A stretch of 29,320 nt of DNA from Thalassospiraceae bacterium (GCA_030638205.1 DAOWFB010000051.1:1-29320), one strand, 5' to 3'. Positions 1 through 8,411 are shown, numbered from the stretch's first letter. Notes: generated from the sequence alone by a model not told the origin. Numbers and translations are program-made.

Positions 1-388
1 AGTGCCACAGCTGGGACACGATGGTCGGTGCTGCGTGGGTTGGATAGGCAAACACCAAGGCAATGGTTGATACGAGGAATAAAATAAACCCGTACATTGT
101 GAACAGGTGCGATATGCGGCGTTTTGGGTTGCAGAATTCACCGGAAGTAGCCACATCGACCACAACGGTTTGAATGGCAATTCCGACTTTTTCACCGGCG
201 CCGAGCACGCGCTCGCGGTCAGCTTTGAGCTTTTCACCTTTTTCGAAAAAATATTGAGCGCTTTTCTTGTGGATCATGTCCAAAGCGGTGCCGCCAACGA
301 CCAGAATGGCCATTAAGACAACGTAGCCTTGAATAATTTCGAGTGGAATTGTCGCCACAAGATCGGCGAACGGATTACTAGTGAACAT
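1..388 (-). CDS. Membrane protein, possible AprM-type anchor of APS reductase (C-terminus cut by window edge)
   Basis: This gene is read leftward from an ATG at 388-386, preceded by a good ribosome binding site (GGGGAGA, about 7 bases upstream). It runs off the left edge after 129 codons. The visible protein has a hydrophobic segment at about residues 17-37, a charged basic stretch at 40-65, a motif with Cys and His around residues 85-95 (FCNPKRRISHLFTMYGF), and a second membrane segment at about 95-115. The His next to a membrane helix resembles haem-bearing or quinone-interacting membrane subunits of the NarI/QmoC kind. Because sat lies just upstream on the same strand, the inferred role is the membrane anchor (AprM) linking APS reductase to the quinone pool. 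That role is inference. The product could be another redox membrane subunit; aprB and aprA would be expected further left, outside the window. Confidence 0.5.
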   Translation of the reverse strand, partial: MFTSNPFADLVATIPLEIIQGYVVLMAILVVGGTALDMIHKKSAQYFFEKGEKLKADRERVLGAGEKVGIAIQTVVVDVATSGEFCNPKRRISHLFTMYGFILFLVSTIALVFAYPTHAAPTIVSQLWH

Positions 389-711
389 CAAGTTCTCCCC
401 TGTTGAAAACGTAGATTATTGACAAACCTACAGAGCAAGCCCCCATACATTATTATTGATTGTAATGGGTGCCCATACATTAGAGATATAGTATATAAAT
501 GAATCATCATTTGACAACCAGAATGTCTGATCATTGGCAATTAAACGAGAAATTGGAATCCTCTGGTGATACATATGAAATTTTTTTCATGTTTTTCAGC
601 AAGATATGAACAATATTTGATATATTCTATTTTATAATAAAAAGGGGGCATCCAAGGTTTTACCCTTAAATGCCCCCGTTTTTATGCGGTTTTTTTAGCT
701 GTGTTTGGAGT
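389..711. other. Intergenic region between sat and the left-edge membrane gene
   Basis: This AT-rich gap of about 320 bases holds the sat terminator at 644-677 and, nearer to the left gene, presumably that gene's own promoter. I see no convincing coding sequence here. Two copies of CCATACATTA occur at about 443-452 and 472-481; they could be a regulatory repeat, but nothing shows what binds. Confidence 0.6.
635..677 (-). terminator. Rho-independent terminator of sat
   Basis: The arms GGGGGCAT (644-651) and ATGCCCCC (670-677) pair perfectly, with a further AAGG/CCTT pairing inside the loop. On the leftward strand the hairpin is followed by a T-rich run (643 down to 635), which suits termination of sat. 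A T run also follows on the rightward side (680-697), so it may work in both directions. Confidence 0.85.
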
Positions 712-1893
712 CTATTTCAGGCCTCTGTAGTACGCCTGTAGAACCTCGACCACTTCGGGCCTGGAAAATTCGGGCGGGATATCTTCGCCCGCATCCAGCA
801 TTTCCCGCTGTTTGGTGCCGGAAATGGATACGTGGTGCTCCTTATCGTGTGGGCAGGTCTTGGCGGTGGCCATGCCCATGCATTTGGAGCAATAGAACGT
901 GATGTCAATTTTCAGCGGCACCGTTTCCAGCGCACCGTCCCACAGCTTATCGAATATGTGTTGAGCATCGAACGGCCCGTAATAATCGCCCACGCCCGCA
1001 TGGTCGCGGCCAACGATAAGGTGCGAGCAACCGTAGTTCTGGCGGATTAGTGCGTGAAATAACGCCTCGCGTGGTCCGGCATAACGCATTTCGATGGGGT
1101 AGCCCGCCTGAATAACGGTTCCCTTGACGAAGTAGTTGTCGATCATCGCCTGAATAGCCTTGGTGCGGGTTTCGGCAGGAATGTCGCCGGGTTTAAGTTT
1201 GCCTAATACCTGGTGGATATAAACGCCATCGGTAACTTCGACCGCGATTTTTGCCAGATGTTCGTGGCTGCGGTGCATGGGGTTGCGGGTTTGAAACGCT
1301 GCAACCTTGGACCAACCTTTTTCTGCAAACTCGGCACGGGCGTCGGCCGGGCGCTGGTATAGATCACCAAAGAGCGATGGGAATTCACCTTCGTCGATGA
1401 CCGTTACGCTACCTGCTAGACCTACACCCTTTTGTTCGTTTACTTTTTGTACGCCGGGGTGCTTGTTGTCGGTGGTGGTATAAACGTGCTGGGCCTCAAG
1501 CGCCTTGTCTTCGGCGGAAATATCAAACTTTTCGGTGACTTCCATGATGGCCATGATGAGACCGGTTTCTTCTTCTACCAAGGCAACCTCTTCGCCGTCG
1601 CCGATGGATGCGGCCAATACTTCGTCTGCCGACAAGGTGACGGGGATGGGCCAGAACAGGCCGTTTTTCAGCTTCATTTCGGTGCATACGCCCAGCCAAT
1701 CGTCACGACCCATGAAACCGTCAAGCGGGGTATAGGCGCCCATGGAAAACATCAATACGTCAGAGGTTTCCTTGCTCGACATTGGAATCTGCTTCAGGCT
1801 TTCGGCGTGTTTTTTAAGATCCGCACGCTCTGTTTCCGTCGCCAGCAACGGTTTAAGCCCTTCTCCCCCGTGGGGTTGTACTAAATTTGACAT
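712..1893 (-). CDS. sat: Sulfate adenylyltransferase (ATP sulfurylase), zinc-type
   Basis: This is ATP sulfurylase, which interconverts sulfate plus ATP with adenosine phosphosulfate (APS) plus pyrophosphate in the cytoplasm. Counting from the upstream ATG, the nucleotide-binding motif QTRNPMHRSH is at 202-211 and the second conserved motif GRDHAGVGDYYGPFD at 296-310. Cysteines 336, 339 and 348 with His350 form the zinc-type Cys cluster of dissimilatory and thermophilic Sat enzymes. Length (393-394 residues) is normal for single-domain Sat, and no APS-kinase domain is present. Two adjacent ATGs exist (1896 and 1893); the second has the better spacing to AAGGA. Next to a possible AprM gene and with no CysD/N or CysC visible, the enzyme more likely runs in the ATP-forming direction in sulfur oxidation, but assimilation cannot be excluded from this window. 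Confidence 0.95.
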   Translation of the reverse strand: MSNLVQPHGGEGLKPLLATETERADLKKHAESLKQIPMSSKETSDVLMFSMGAYTPLDGFMGRDDWLGVCTEMKLKNGLFWPIPVTLSADEVLAASIGDGEEVALVEEETGLIMAIMEVTEKFDISAEDKALEAQHVYTTTDNKHPGVQKVNEQKGVGLAGSVTVIDEGEFPSLFGDLYQRPADARAEFAEKGWSKVAAFQTRNPMHRSHEHLAKIAVEVTDGVYIHQVLGKLKPGDIPAETRTKAIQAMIDNYFVKGTVIQAGYPIEMRYAGPREALFHALIRQNYGCSHLIVGRDHAGVGDYYGPFDAQHIFDKLWDGALETVPLKIDITFYCSKCMGMATAKTCPHDKEHHVSISGTKQREMLDAGEDIPPEFSRPEVVEVLQAYYRGLK

Positions 1894-2214
1894 CATAGTT
1901 CCTTTTTCAAAATCATTGCCCGATGGGGCGCTTTAAAATTGTCTGGTTAGCTGGTTAAAAAGTGTCTTGGGTGGGCTAATACTATTTTACGCAAAAAAAG
2001 TGAAGTATTATTTTCTACTACATTTTATAAGTGTTTAATTAGGCCTTCCTCAAAACATTTGAGATTTTTACCATGGAACATTAACAAAATTGAATATAAA
2101 GGGCCAGATTGAATTATAATTAGATTATTTGCCCAACTTTTTTATTGAGGTTACAGCGGCTGTAGCCATTACAGCTATACTATAAAAATATTGCCAAGCA
2201 GGAGATGCACGCTA
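1894..2214. other. Divergent intergenic region between sat and the CDF transporter
   Basis: The region is AT-rich and contains no credible gene. It should carry promoters for both neighbours. For sat, a weak candidate on the leftward strand is TTGAGG (complement of 2048-2053), an 18-base spacer, then TATAAA (complement of 2024-2029). For the transporter, the palindrome at 2149-2167 and TATACT (2176-2181) are the best signals. Confidence 0.4.
2149..2175 (+). promoter_or_regulatory. Operator-like palindrome upstream of the CDF transporter
   Basis: GGTTACAGCGGCTGTAGCC (2149-2167) is a near-perfect 19-bp inverted repeat: arms GG-T-TACAGC and GCTGTA-G-CC around a central G, with one mismatched pair. 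TTACAGC occurs again at 2169-2175, 18 bp downstream of the first copy, and a TATACT -10-like box follows at 2176. Position and symmetry suggest a dimeric regulator binding site, perhaps metal-responsive. The regulator is unknown. Confidence 0.4.
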
Positions 2215-2838
2215 ATGAGCTCCATAGGTTGTAGTTGTGAGCCAAAATTTGACGGGCTATCCGCCGAATTCAAGCGCGTCCTTTGGGTTGTTATCATTAT
2301 TAATGGATTGATGTTTATCATCGAACTGGCGGCGGGTGCCTTTGCCGGGTCAAAGGCACTACAAGCCGATGCGTTGGATTTTTTGGGCGATACCGCAACT
2401 TATGGCCTTAGTCTTTATGTGATAGGGATGTCGCTTAGGGTGCGGGCAACGGCGGCCTTGTTAAAAGGCATTAGCTTGGGCGCAGTGGGTGCATGGGTGC
2501 TTGGCTCAACCATTTATCAGGTTTTTGTTTTGGACATGCCTAGGCCTGAGATAATGGGCGCCGTTGGATTGTTGGCATTGGTAGCCAACCTTACCAGCGT
2601 GTTGTTGTTGATGCGTTACAAAGACGGTGATGCCAACGTTAGGTCGGTGTGGCTATGCAGCCGAAATGACGCCATCGGTAATATTGCGGTTATGTTGGCG
2701 GCGGGTGCTGTTTGGTTTAGCGGGGCACCTTGGCCCGATTTAATCGTAGCCATTTTTATGGCGGGGTTGTTTTTCTACTCTGCTATTCAAGTTATCAGGC
2801 AGGCACTGCACGAGCGTCGCCACCATATATCCGGCTAG
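2215..2838 (+). CDS. Short cation diffusion facilitator (CDF) family transporter
   Basis: This 207-residue integral membrane protein should export a divalent metal cation by proton antiport, as CDF proteins do. Five to six hydrophobic segments are visible (about 22-45, 60-74, 85-105, 114-134, 152-168, 174-195). The expected metal-site acids are present: D55-x3-D59 in the second helix (DALDFLGD) and D152-x3-N156 in the fifth (RNDAIGN). The N-terminus has a CSC motif (residues 6-8) that could bind metal. The protein ends right after the last helix, so it lacks the usual C-terminal cytoplasmic dimerisation domain; family members are commonly about 300 residues. The ATG at 2215 follows AGGAG at 2200-2204. 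Metal specificity cannot be told from sequence. It is a single-gene unit, with the next gene convergent. Confidence 0.8.
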   Translation: MSSIGCSCEPKFDGLSAEFKRVLWVVIIINGLMFIIELAAGAFAGSKALQADALDFLGDTATYGLSLYVIGMSLRVRATAALLKGISLGAVGAWVLGSTIYQVFVLDMPRPEIMGAVGLLALVANLTSVLLLMRYKDGDANVRSVWLCSRNDAIGNIAVMLAAGAVWFSGAPWPDLIVAIFMAGLFFYSAIQVIRQALHERRHHISG

Positions 2839-2873
2839 ATATCCAACTGGCGTCATGTTGTTTATTTTATGGT

Positions 2874-4445
2874 TTAGCTTAGGCTTGTTTCATCGGCGAT
2901 GGGCATATCTACCCAGAAAGTCGTGCCTTTCCCGATGGTGCTTTCAAAGCCGATGCGCCCGTTCATCATCTCAACCAGCCTATGGGTAATAGTAAGGCCG
3001 ATGCCGGTACCTTCTTGAGCGCTGCCCTCAATTCCCAACCGGGTAAAGGGCTCAAAGATAAGGCATTCCTCCTCCTTTGCGATGCCGCGTCCGGTATCGG
3101 CGACCATAAAGCGCAGCATGCCATCAGAGGTGCGCTCAACCGATACGGTAACATCGCCGTCTTTATGGTTGTATTTCACCGCGTTGGAAAGCAGGTTGAT
3201 AATGATTTGACGAAAGCGTAGAGGGTCGGACCAAATCGTCGGTAGCTGCACATTAGCTGTCTCATCTTTTAAGGTAACGTTGTTTTTTTTCGCCAACGGT
3301 TGGTTCATGGCAAAACATTCCTCAAGAATTTCCTGCGGTGCAACCTCGCTAATTGAAATGGATAATTTACCGCTTTCTATTTGAGCCAGATCAAGAATTT
3401 CATTGATAAGGTTGAGAAGATGTCCACCGCTATTAAAAATTTGTTCCACAGTTTCCCTGTGGTTTTGTGCAAGGGAGCTGTTCGGCTCCAGCAACAGCAT
3501 TTCCGAAAAGCCGAGAATTGCATTCATCGGGGTACGGAGCTCGTGACTCATGGAAGAAAGAAAATCTGATTTCGCATGACTGGCTTTTTCGATGGCATCC
3601 TTCTCAACCAAGGCGACGGATTGGCGTGCATTATGAATGGCCATAGCCGCTGCCGACGCCAGTGCGGTCAATACTATCCGGTCATGGCCAGCAAAAAAAC
3701 CGCTGCCGCGTTTGTTGATTATCTCAAGCGCACCAATGGATTTACCCTTGATTTGCAGGGGGGCGCAGAGCAAGGATTCTGTTTTGAAGCCAGTGATCTC
3801 ATCCACCTTATTGGAGAAAAAGGAATCCTTTTTGACATCGTTAACGATAACGGCTTCGCCGCGATGGATGACCCTTCCGACGATGCCTTCGTTAATTTCT
3901 AATCTTGTTCCGGTGATATCAATCGGTCCCGAACAGGCGCGACAAACGATATCGTTGTTGTCCTCATCAACTAGAAACAAAGAAGCGGCTTCGGATTGCA
4001 GATAGTTTTTAATATGGGAAACGCTGGTCTCAAGCGTGGTGTTTAGATCAAGTGAAGCGGAAAATGAATTATTTATGCTGGATAACAGGTCAAGCATCAT
4101 GCCGTGTGTGATGTACATTCCGAAGGTGGCATTATTGTCGTGGAAGTTCAGGCCAATACCTTCTGGGGTTGCCCGCATTACCTGACAGGAGAAAATGAGT
4201 TCTTCTTCGGCGGGCACAATATGCAACTTACCCTTGTCGCCTAGTTTGACGCCCTTGGGTGGAATGGGGGTGACAAGCAGTACCCCGCTGAGACTGACAT
4301 CTGTGGTTTTACCCTCGAAGCGTTGCCCGTCGTCCATAACCAGCACCATGCTGGTCTGATATTCGAGACGTTCCCAGCTGCGTCGTCCTGTAATCGCGGT
4401 GTCATCAGAAAGTGAGTGTGCACCATTCCTGTCGGTCATGCCCAT
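2874..4445 (-). CDS. Soluble sensor histidine kinase with PilZ and GAF domains
   Basis: The protein has no membrane segment. From an ATG at 4445 the order is: PilZ-like domain at about 20-105, with the c-di-GMP signature R22-x3-R26 followed by D49-x-S-x2-G54; GAF domain at about 118-278; HisKA with the phospho-accepting His301 in SSMSHELRTPMN; and HATPase_c with N, G1 (DTGRGIA), F and G2 (GTGIGLT) boxes to the end. It should autophosphorylate in response to a small ligand bound by GAF and possibly to c-di-GMP. There is no receiver domain and no response regulator beside it, so its partner is elsewhere. The frame stays open upstream to a TTG at 4502, which would add 19 residues; the added part shows no domain and has no clear ribosome site. 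Neighbouring genes give no functional hint. Confidence 0.85.
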   Translation of the reverse strand: MGMTDRNGAHSLSDDTAITGRRSWERLEYQTSMVLVMDDGQRFEGKTTDVSLSGVLLVTPIPPKGVKLGDKGKLHIVPAEEELIFSCQVMRATPEGIGLNFHDNNATFGMYITHGMMLDLLSSINNSFSASLDLNTTLETSVSHIKNYLQSEAASLFLVDEDNNDIVCRACSGPIDITGTRLEINEGIVGRVIHRGEAVIVNDVKKDSFFSNKVDEITGFKTESLLCAPLQIKGKSIGALEIINKRGSGFFAGHDRIVLTALASAAAMAIHNARQSVALVEKDAIEKASHAKSDFLSSMSHELRTPMNAILGFSEMLLLEPNSSLAQNHRETVEQIFNSGGHLLNLINEILDLAQIESGKLSISISEVAPQEILEECFAMNQPLAKKNNVTLKDETANVQLPTIWSDPLRFRQIIINLLSNAVKYNHKDGDVTVSVERTSDGMLRFMVADTGRGIAKEEECLIFEPFTRLGIEGSAQEGTGIGLTITHRLVEMMNGRIGFESTIGKGTTFWVDMPIADETSLS

Positions 4446-4662
4446 GTCCCGTTTTGGTTGCAGTTTCAAACATATGATGCCACCCGCTACAGTTGCTGAC
4501 AAGTTATAGTGTTTCTAAGTATAGTATTTCTTAATAAAGTGGCAGATGTCTAGGTTTTTTTGCCAATGGCGTTTTGAGGTAGGCTAGCTCGCCACCCATA
4601 AGCACCCCATGCCCTTTTTTATCGCTTTAATTTAAACTTTTTTATTTTTTTGTTGAGTGTAA

Positions 4663-6135
4663 TTATTTTTCCGCCAATTGATCGCTTTCGGTTTCAAGCT
4701 TGGCCCACTCACGGCTTATTTCTGCCAGTGCGGTTTTAAAGCGCGCCAATTCGCCACCTTTTAGTTTTTTACCCGAAGGCATTTTTACCCTGAGCGGGTT
4801 AACCTGGCGCCCACCGCGAAGTATTTCATAATGTAAATGCGGCCCAGTTGAACGCCCGGTGGTGCCGACATAGCCAATTACCTCACCCTGGGTGACGCGT
4901 TTGCCTTTGCCCATTCCTCGCTTAATGGATTTCATGTGGGCGTAGGCGGTGGAATATTGGGAATTATGGCGAATACGTATATAGTTACCGTAGGCACCAT
5001 TGCGGCCAGATTTATCAATTGTGCCGTTGCCGGCGGCATAAATTGGGGTGCCACGGGGGGCGGCGAAATCTGAGCCCTTGTGCATTTTGGTGTAACCTAA
5101 AATCGGATGTTTGCGTTTGCCAAAGCTGGATGAAAGCCGTGCGCCATTAATAGGGGTTCGCATTAGCGCCTTGCGTGCGCTTTGTCCGTTTTCGTTGAAA
5201 TAGTCCGTGCTGCCGTCTTTGAGGGTGTGCAGATAGATAGCTATTTTCTTTCCCTGCAATGAGAGGGCGGCGTATTTTATGGTGCCGTCGTAAATGGCAT
5301 TGCCATCATCATCATAAAAACGATGGTACATTACTTCAAACCCATCGCCTTTCCAGATGTCACGCTGGAAATCTACATCCCATGAGAAAATACGAATAAG
5401 TTCATTTATGACCGGCGGTGTAACCCCTTGTCCTGCGGCGGCAAGATAAAGGCTGGAATTAATTTTACCTTCGGCACGAACATTTTCAGGATGAAGCTCA
5501 AGGTTAACTTTTTTTGCACTAAAGCCGATATTAGATGATGCGTTATTTTTAGAGACCTCAATCTGGTTTCGATAATCAAGCGGTATAACCAACCCGACAA
5601 ATACATCTTTACCCGGATTATTTGAATTGTCTTCGCTTGGAAATGCTGTTGAAAAACGCGCAAAAATCTTTTGCTTTACCTTTAGGCTGCGCGGATCAAA
5701 CAGGCCGGAGAGGGATTTAATTATTTGTTCTGCTTCAATTTTGTTGGCACCGGCGCGGGCAAGTATTTTTGCAAGGATATCACCAGATTTTACCACTACT
5801 GTTTTTTCATAAGTTGTAATGCTGTCAGCCCCACCAAAAAGGTTTGATGGGAAACCTAATTTATCTTCTTGGTTGCTTGGCCCAGGGGAAGAGGAAGGGG
5901 AAGAGGAAGAGGAAGGGGAAAATGCGGCAAGTGTTCCGGCTGCCTGTGGGTTGCCCAACGATATGGGTGCCAGCGATACGTTGTTACCTGCGGTTCTGGC
6001 GGCATCAAGCAAAGCTGCGCCATTGCTTGCTTGGCCACTTGAAAAGCTAAGTAATAAAAAAGCACCTGCCGTAAGGGCACCTGCGGTTAGGCCCGCAGTT
6101 AATAATGGCTTCGAAATCATGTTTTTTGTTCTCAT
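4663..6135 (-). CDS. M23-family peptidoglycan DD-metalloendopeptidase
   Basis: This is a membrane-anchored or secreted murein hydrolase that cleaves peptide cross-links in the periplasm. An N-terminal hydrophobic segment (about 9-33) acts as signal or anchor. A Ser/Pro low-complexity linker follows at 74-88, then a LysM/OapA-like region and an intermediate domain (about 108-320) as in Csd3/MepM-type enzymes. The C-terminal M23 domain (about 330-450) has the zinc ligands H352 and D356 (HKGSD) and H435, with catalytic H400 and H433 (HLH). All active-site residues are present, so it should be active rather than a degenerate activator of the EnvC type. Length of 490 residues is usual. Start sites at 6135 and 6120 (MISKP) are both possible and neither has a strong ribosome site. 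Confidence 0.9.
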   Translation of the reverse strand: MRTKNMISKPLLTAGLTAGALTAGAFLLLSFSSGQASNGAALLDAARTAGNNVSLAPISLGNPQAAGTLAAFSPSSSSSPSSSPGPSNQEDKLGFPSNLFGGADSITTYEKTVVVKSGDILAKILARAGANKIEAEQIIKSLSGLFDPRSLKVKQKIFARFSTAFPSEDNSNNPGKDVFVGLVIPLDYRNQIEVSKNNASSNIGFSAKKVNLELHPENVRAEGKINSSLYLAAAGQGVTPPVINELIRIFSWDVDFQRDIWKGDGFEVMYHRFYDDDGNAIYDGTIKYAALSLQGKKIAIYLHTLKDGSTDYFNENGQSARKALMRTPINGARLSSSFGKRKHPILGYTKMHKGSDFAAPRGTPIYAAGNGTIDKSGRNGAYGNYIRIRHNSQYSTAYAHMKSIKRGMGKGKRVTQGEVIGYVGTTGRSTGPHLHYEILRGGRQVNPLRVKMPSGKKLKGGELARFKTALAEISREWAKLETESDQLAEK

Positions 6136-6439
6136 GTTTAATTTGCAGGCGCACCTGCTACCGCTCCAATAATATCGCCATAAGCGTTAAGAGATTGTTT
6201 CAGCGTTATTTATGGGCACTTTATGGGCGCTTGGGGGCAGTATGGCTGTGTGCATCGTCACCCGGGCATCCTCCCAAGGCTGGTTAAGGCTGCTTGCTGA
6301 TTTGGCTCAAGGAATATATACAAATATATATGGTATAATATTGGCCATTAAAGCATGCTCAAGCACCATCGAAGGTGCGGTTGAAAAGAGATCGGTTCTT
6401 TGTTTTGGTTTGCTAGCAGCAAGGTGGGGCATGGTGCAG
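6136..6439. other. Intergenic region upstream of the M23 peptidase
   Basis: About 300 bases lie between the metallo-hydrolase stop and the peptidase start; both genes are leftward. An AT-rich alternating stretch at 6310-6342 (ATATATACAAATATATATGG) is the most promoter-like part. No hairpin terminator with a T run follows the hydrolase gene. Short rightward reading frames here have no recognisable content. Confidence 0.4.
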
Positions 6440-7090
6440 TTAACTAACAGCATCATCACTTACAAAAGGATTGCTTTTTCTCTCAATGCCAAAAGTTGAC
6501 GTTGCGCCGTGACCAGGCACAAACGTAACGCCATCACCAAGAGGGAAAAGTTTTTCACGGATAGATGAAATAAGCGCCTGCTGGTCGCCTTTGATAAAAT
6601 CTGTTCGCCCGACAGACCCTTTGAAAATTACATCGCCAACAAATGCCAAATCGGTTTCTTTGTCATAGAAAACAACGTGACCGGGTGTGTGACCGGGGGT
6701 GTGAATAACATCCATTTCAACATTGCCGAATTTTACCCTGTCGCCACCTTCAAGCCAGCGGCTGGGTGAAAACGTCTCGCACCAAGGCGCATCAAACATC
6801 ACCGCCTGTTCGGCCATTCCATCTATCATGAATTTATCTTCTAGATGCGGCCCTTCGATTGGAACATCAAATTTTTCCGCAATTTCTGCGGCGCTGCCTG
6901 CATGGTCAAAATGACCATGGGTGATAAGCACCAGTTCTGGCTTCATTCCGGTTTTACTAACAGCTTCGATTATTTGTTCTGCGTCACCGCCGGGGTCAAT
7001 AATTGCGCCACGGTTTGTTTCGTCACACCAGATGATGGAACAATTTTGCCTTAGGCTGGTTACCGGAAAGATAACTGTTTGCAGGGCCAT
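6440..7090 (-). CDS. Metallo-beta-lactamase-fold hydrolase, glyoxalase II-like
   Basis: This 216-residue cytoplasmic hydrolase carries the complete two-metal site of the fold: HGHFDHAG (about 58-65), the later His in HTPGHTPGHV (about 131-140), the bridging Asp in FVGDVIFKGSVGRTD, and the final His in VPGHG. It resembles the short YcbL/GloB-like subgroup, which hydrolyses thioesters such as S-lactoylglutathione. It lacks the extra C-terminal helical domain of full GloB (about 255 residues), so substrate choice is uncertain. The gene starts 6 bp after the fliN-like gene ends and should be cotranscribed with it. Nothing indicates a link between this enzyme and motility beyond adjacency. Confidence 0.85.
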   Translation of the reverse strand: MALQTVIFPVTSLRQNCSIIWCDETNRGAIIDPGGDAEQIIEAVSKTGMKPELVLITHGHFDHAGSAAEIAEKFDVPIEGPHLEDKFMIDGMAEQAVMFDAPWCETFSPSRWLEGGDRVKFGNVEMDVIHTPGHTPGHVVFYDKETDLAFVGDVIFKGSVGRTDFIKGDQQALISSIREKLFPLGDGVTFVPGHGATSTFGIERKSNPFVSDDAVS

Positions 7091-7096
7091 TTGTTT

Positions 7097-7372
7097 TTAG
7101 GTTTTTATTTGGGTTTTGATGATTTTTGTCATGGTAACGGCAAGATGGTCTTCAACCACAACAACTTCGCCACGGGCAATTAAGTTGCCGTTTGCACGTA
7201 TTTCGATGTCTTCGCCAACGCTACGGTCAAGTTGCACAACCGCGCCACGACCCATTTTAGGAAGCTGGCTTACTTTCATGTATGAAGTACCAAGAACCGC
7301 CGTTACTTCGAGCGGAACATCAAGCAATGCTTCTTGCTGGTCGCCTTCGTCTGTTATGTCATCATCGTCCAT
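7097..7372 (-). CDS. fliN: FliN-like flagellar motor switch protein (SpoA domain)
   Basis: The 91-residue protein has a short acidic N-terminus (about 1-15) and a single SpoA/FliN C-terminal domain (about 18-86). The family pattern is clear: VPLEVTAVLGTS, then a G-x-VVQLDRSVGEDIEIRANGNLIARGEVVVVEDHLAVTMTKI-type stretch. FliN forms the C-ring with FliM and FliG at the base of the flagellum and takes part in direction switching and export. The length matches compact FliN proteins. No other flagellar gene is in the window, so this copy is separated from the main flagellar clusters; it could be a second FliN. It is followed within 6 bp by the metallo-hydrolase gene. Confidence 0.85.
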   Translation of the reverse strand: MDDDDITDEGDQQEALLDVPLEVTAVLGTSYMKVSQLPKMGRGAVVQLDRSVGEDIEIRANGNLIARGEVVVVEDHLAVTMTKIIKTQIKT

Positions 7373-7511
7373 CGTTGTTGCCTAATTTTAAGAATCGGCC
7401 ATGCGCAAACATTATAGCGCACTATACCCGGCCATTATAAGGCCATCTCTGGTGAAGAAAGGGTGAAAACCGTTAAAAATGGTAAAAAACAGACGAAAAA
7501 ATATTGAGGAA

Positions 7512-8222
7512 TCAGGTTTTTTTGAAAACTTCGACCAGCATGGGTTGGGCAAATTCAAGACCATTTGTGGTTTTTTGTCCAAGTTTAGTAAAAAGGTTTT
7601 TGAGCTCTGCCTCATATTTAGGAAAGTCATCAGCGCGATCTGGGTTAATGCGCAGCATCCGTTCACGGAAGGCATCAAAATCAGCTAGGCTCACCATATG
7701 GACATGGTTGACCTCATCCATCTTTTCAAACCCAAGGCTATTCGCGCTATCTAGCGCATCCCTGGCCTGAGCGCGAACCTTCGTTTCGTCGTGAATTGGA
7801 GCCATTAATTCAAAGTGTGCCCCACTTGCCAATGGTTCTGAAACATAAAGAATTCCGCCCGTCTTTAATATGCGGTGAGCTTCGCTTAGGGCTGTTTCCA
7901 TGCCTTGGGCCGGAACGTGGTGGAGGCTGTTAAAAAAAACAGCAACATCCATGCAGCCGTCGTCAAATGGAAGGTTTTCAGCATTTCCCTGATGAAAAAT
8001 TTCATGGGATATTGGTTTGGCGGCCCCTGCTTTTTCAAGCTGCGCCGGATTATTGTCGACCCCAAATGCTTTTGCACCATGGCGCGTCATCAAACGAACA
8101 AGCGATCCCTCGCCACAGCCAATATCGACAACGCGCTTGCCGTTTAATTCGACCATTGCGGTTAGAACTTCATTATTTGGGCGGACAGTATTTTTACTGG
8201 TTGTTTGATCTGGAATAGCCAT
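7512..8222 (-). CDS. Class I SAM-dependent methyltransferase (type 11)
   Basis: A 236-residue soluble protein with the Rossmann-type methyltransferase fold. Motif I is VVDIGCGEGSLVRL (about 30-43), followed by an acidic residue at the end of strand 2 (FGVDNNPAQ), motif II (MDVAVFFNSLHHVP, with HH after the strand) and motif III (RILKTGGILYVSEP). This matches the UbiE/type 11 group. The substrate cannot be told; the C-terminal 80 residues carry no known signature. It stands alone, 139 bp upstream of fliN on the same strand, with AAGGA well upstream of the ATG. The start at 8222 gives a short Lys/Asn-containing N-terminal tail before the core. Confidence 0.8.
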   Translation of the reverse strand: MAIPDQTTSKNTVRPNNEVLTAMVELNGKRVVDIGCGEGSLVRLMTRHGAKAFGVDNNPAQLEKAGAAKPISHEIFHQGNAENLPFDDGCMDVAVFFNSLHHVPAQGMETALSEAHRILKTGGILYVSEPLASGAHFELMAPIHDETKVRAQARDALDSANSLGFEKMDEVNHVHMVSLADFDAFRERMLRINPDRADDFPKYEAELKNLFTKLGQKTTNGLEFAQPMLVEVFKKT

Positions 8223-8411
8223 GGTTTTAATAAATTATTCCTTATGGGGGCCTTATGGGCGGTGTCGGTTATATATGGTTACGGGCCTTGGCCAAAGCAA
8301 CATTGTTTTAAGGCCAAGTTTTGATGTCAGTCGGGCAATTCAAATACCCGTACCTGCCCAATGAGGCAAGGCCATAATTTGTTTACACGTTAAAAATATC
8401 TAGAAAGCAGT

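Noticed and set aside
1432..1884. Rightward 150-residue frame opposite sat
   Set aside because: It is wholly antisense to a well-conserved enzyme and has no family signature.
5880..5930. Purine-rich repeat (GGAAGAGG-type) as a possible regulatory element
   Set aside because: It encodes the Ser/Pro linker of the M23 peptidase and is explained by that low-complexity protein segment.
6212..6499. Rightward 95-residue frame between the hydrolase and peptidase genes
   Set aside because: It overlaps the 3' end of the hydrolase gene on the other strand and has no ribosome site or known domain.
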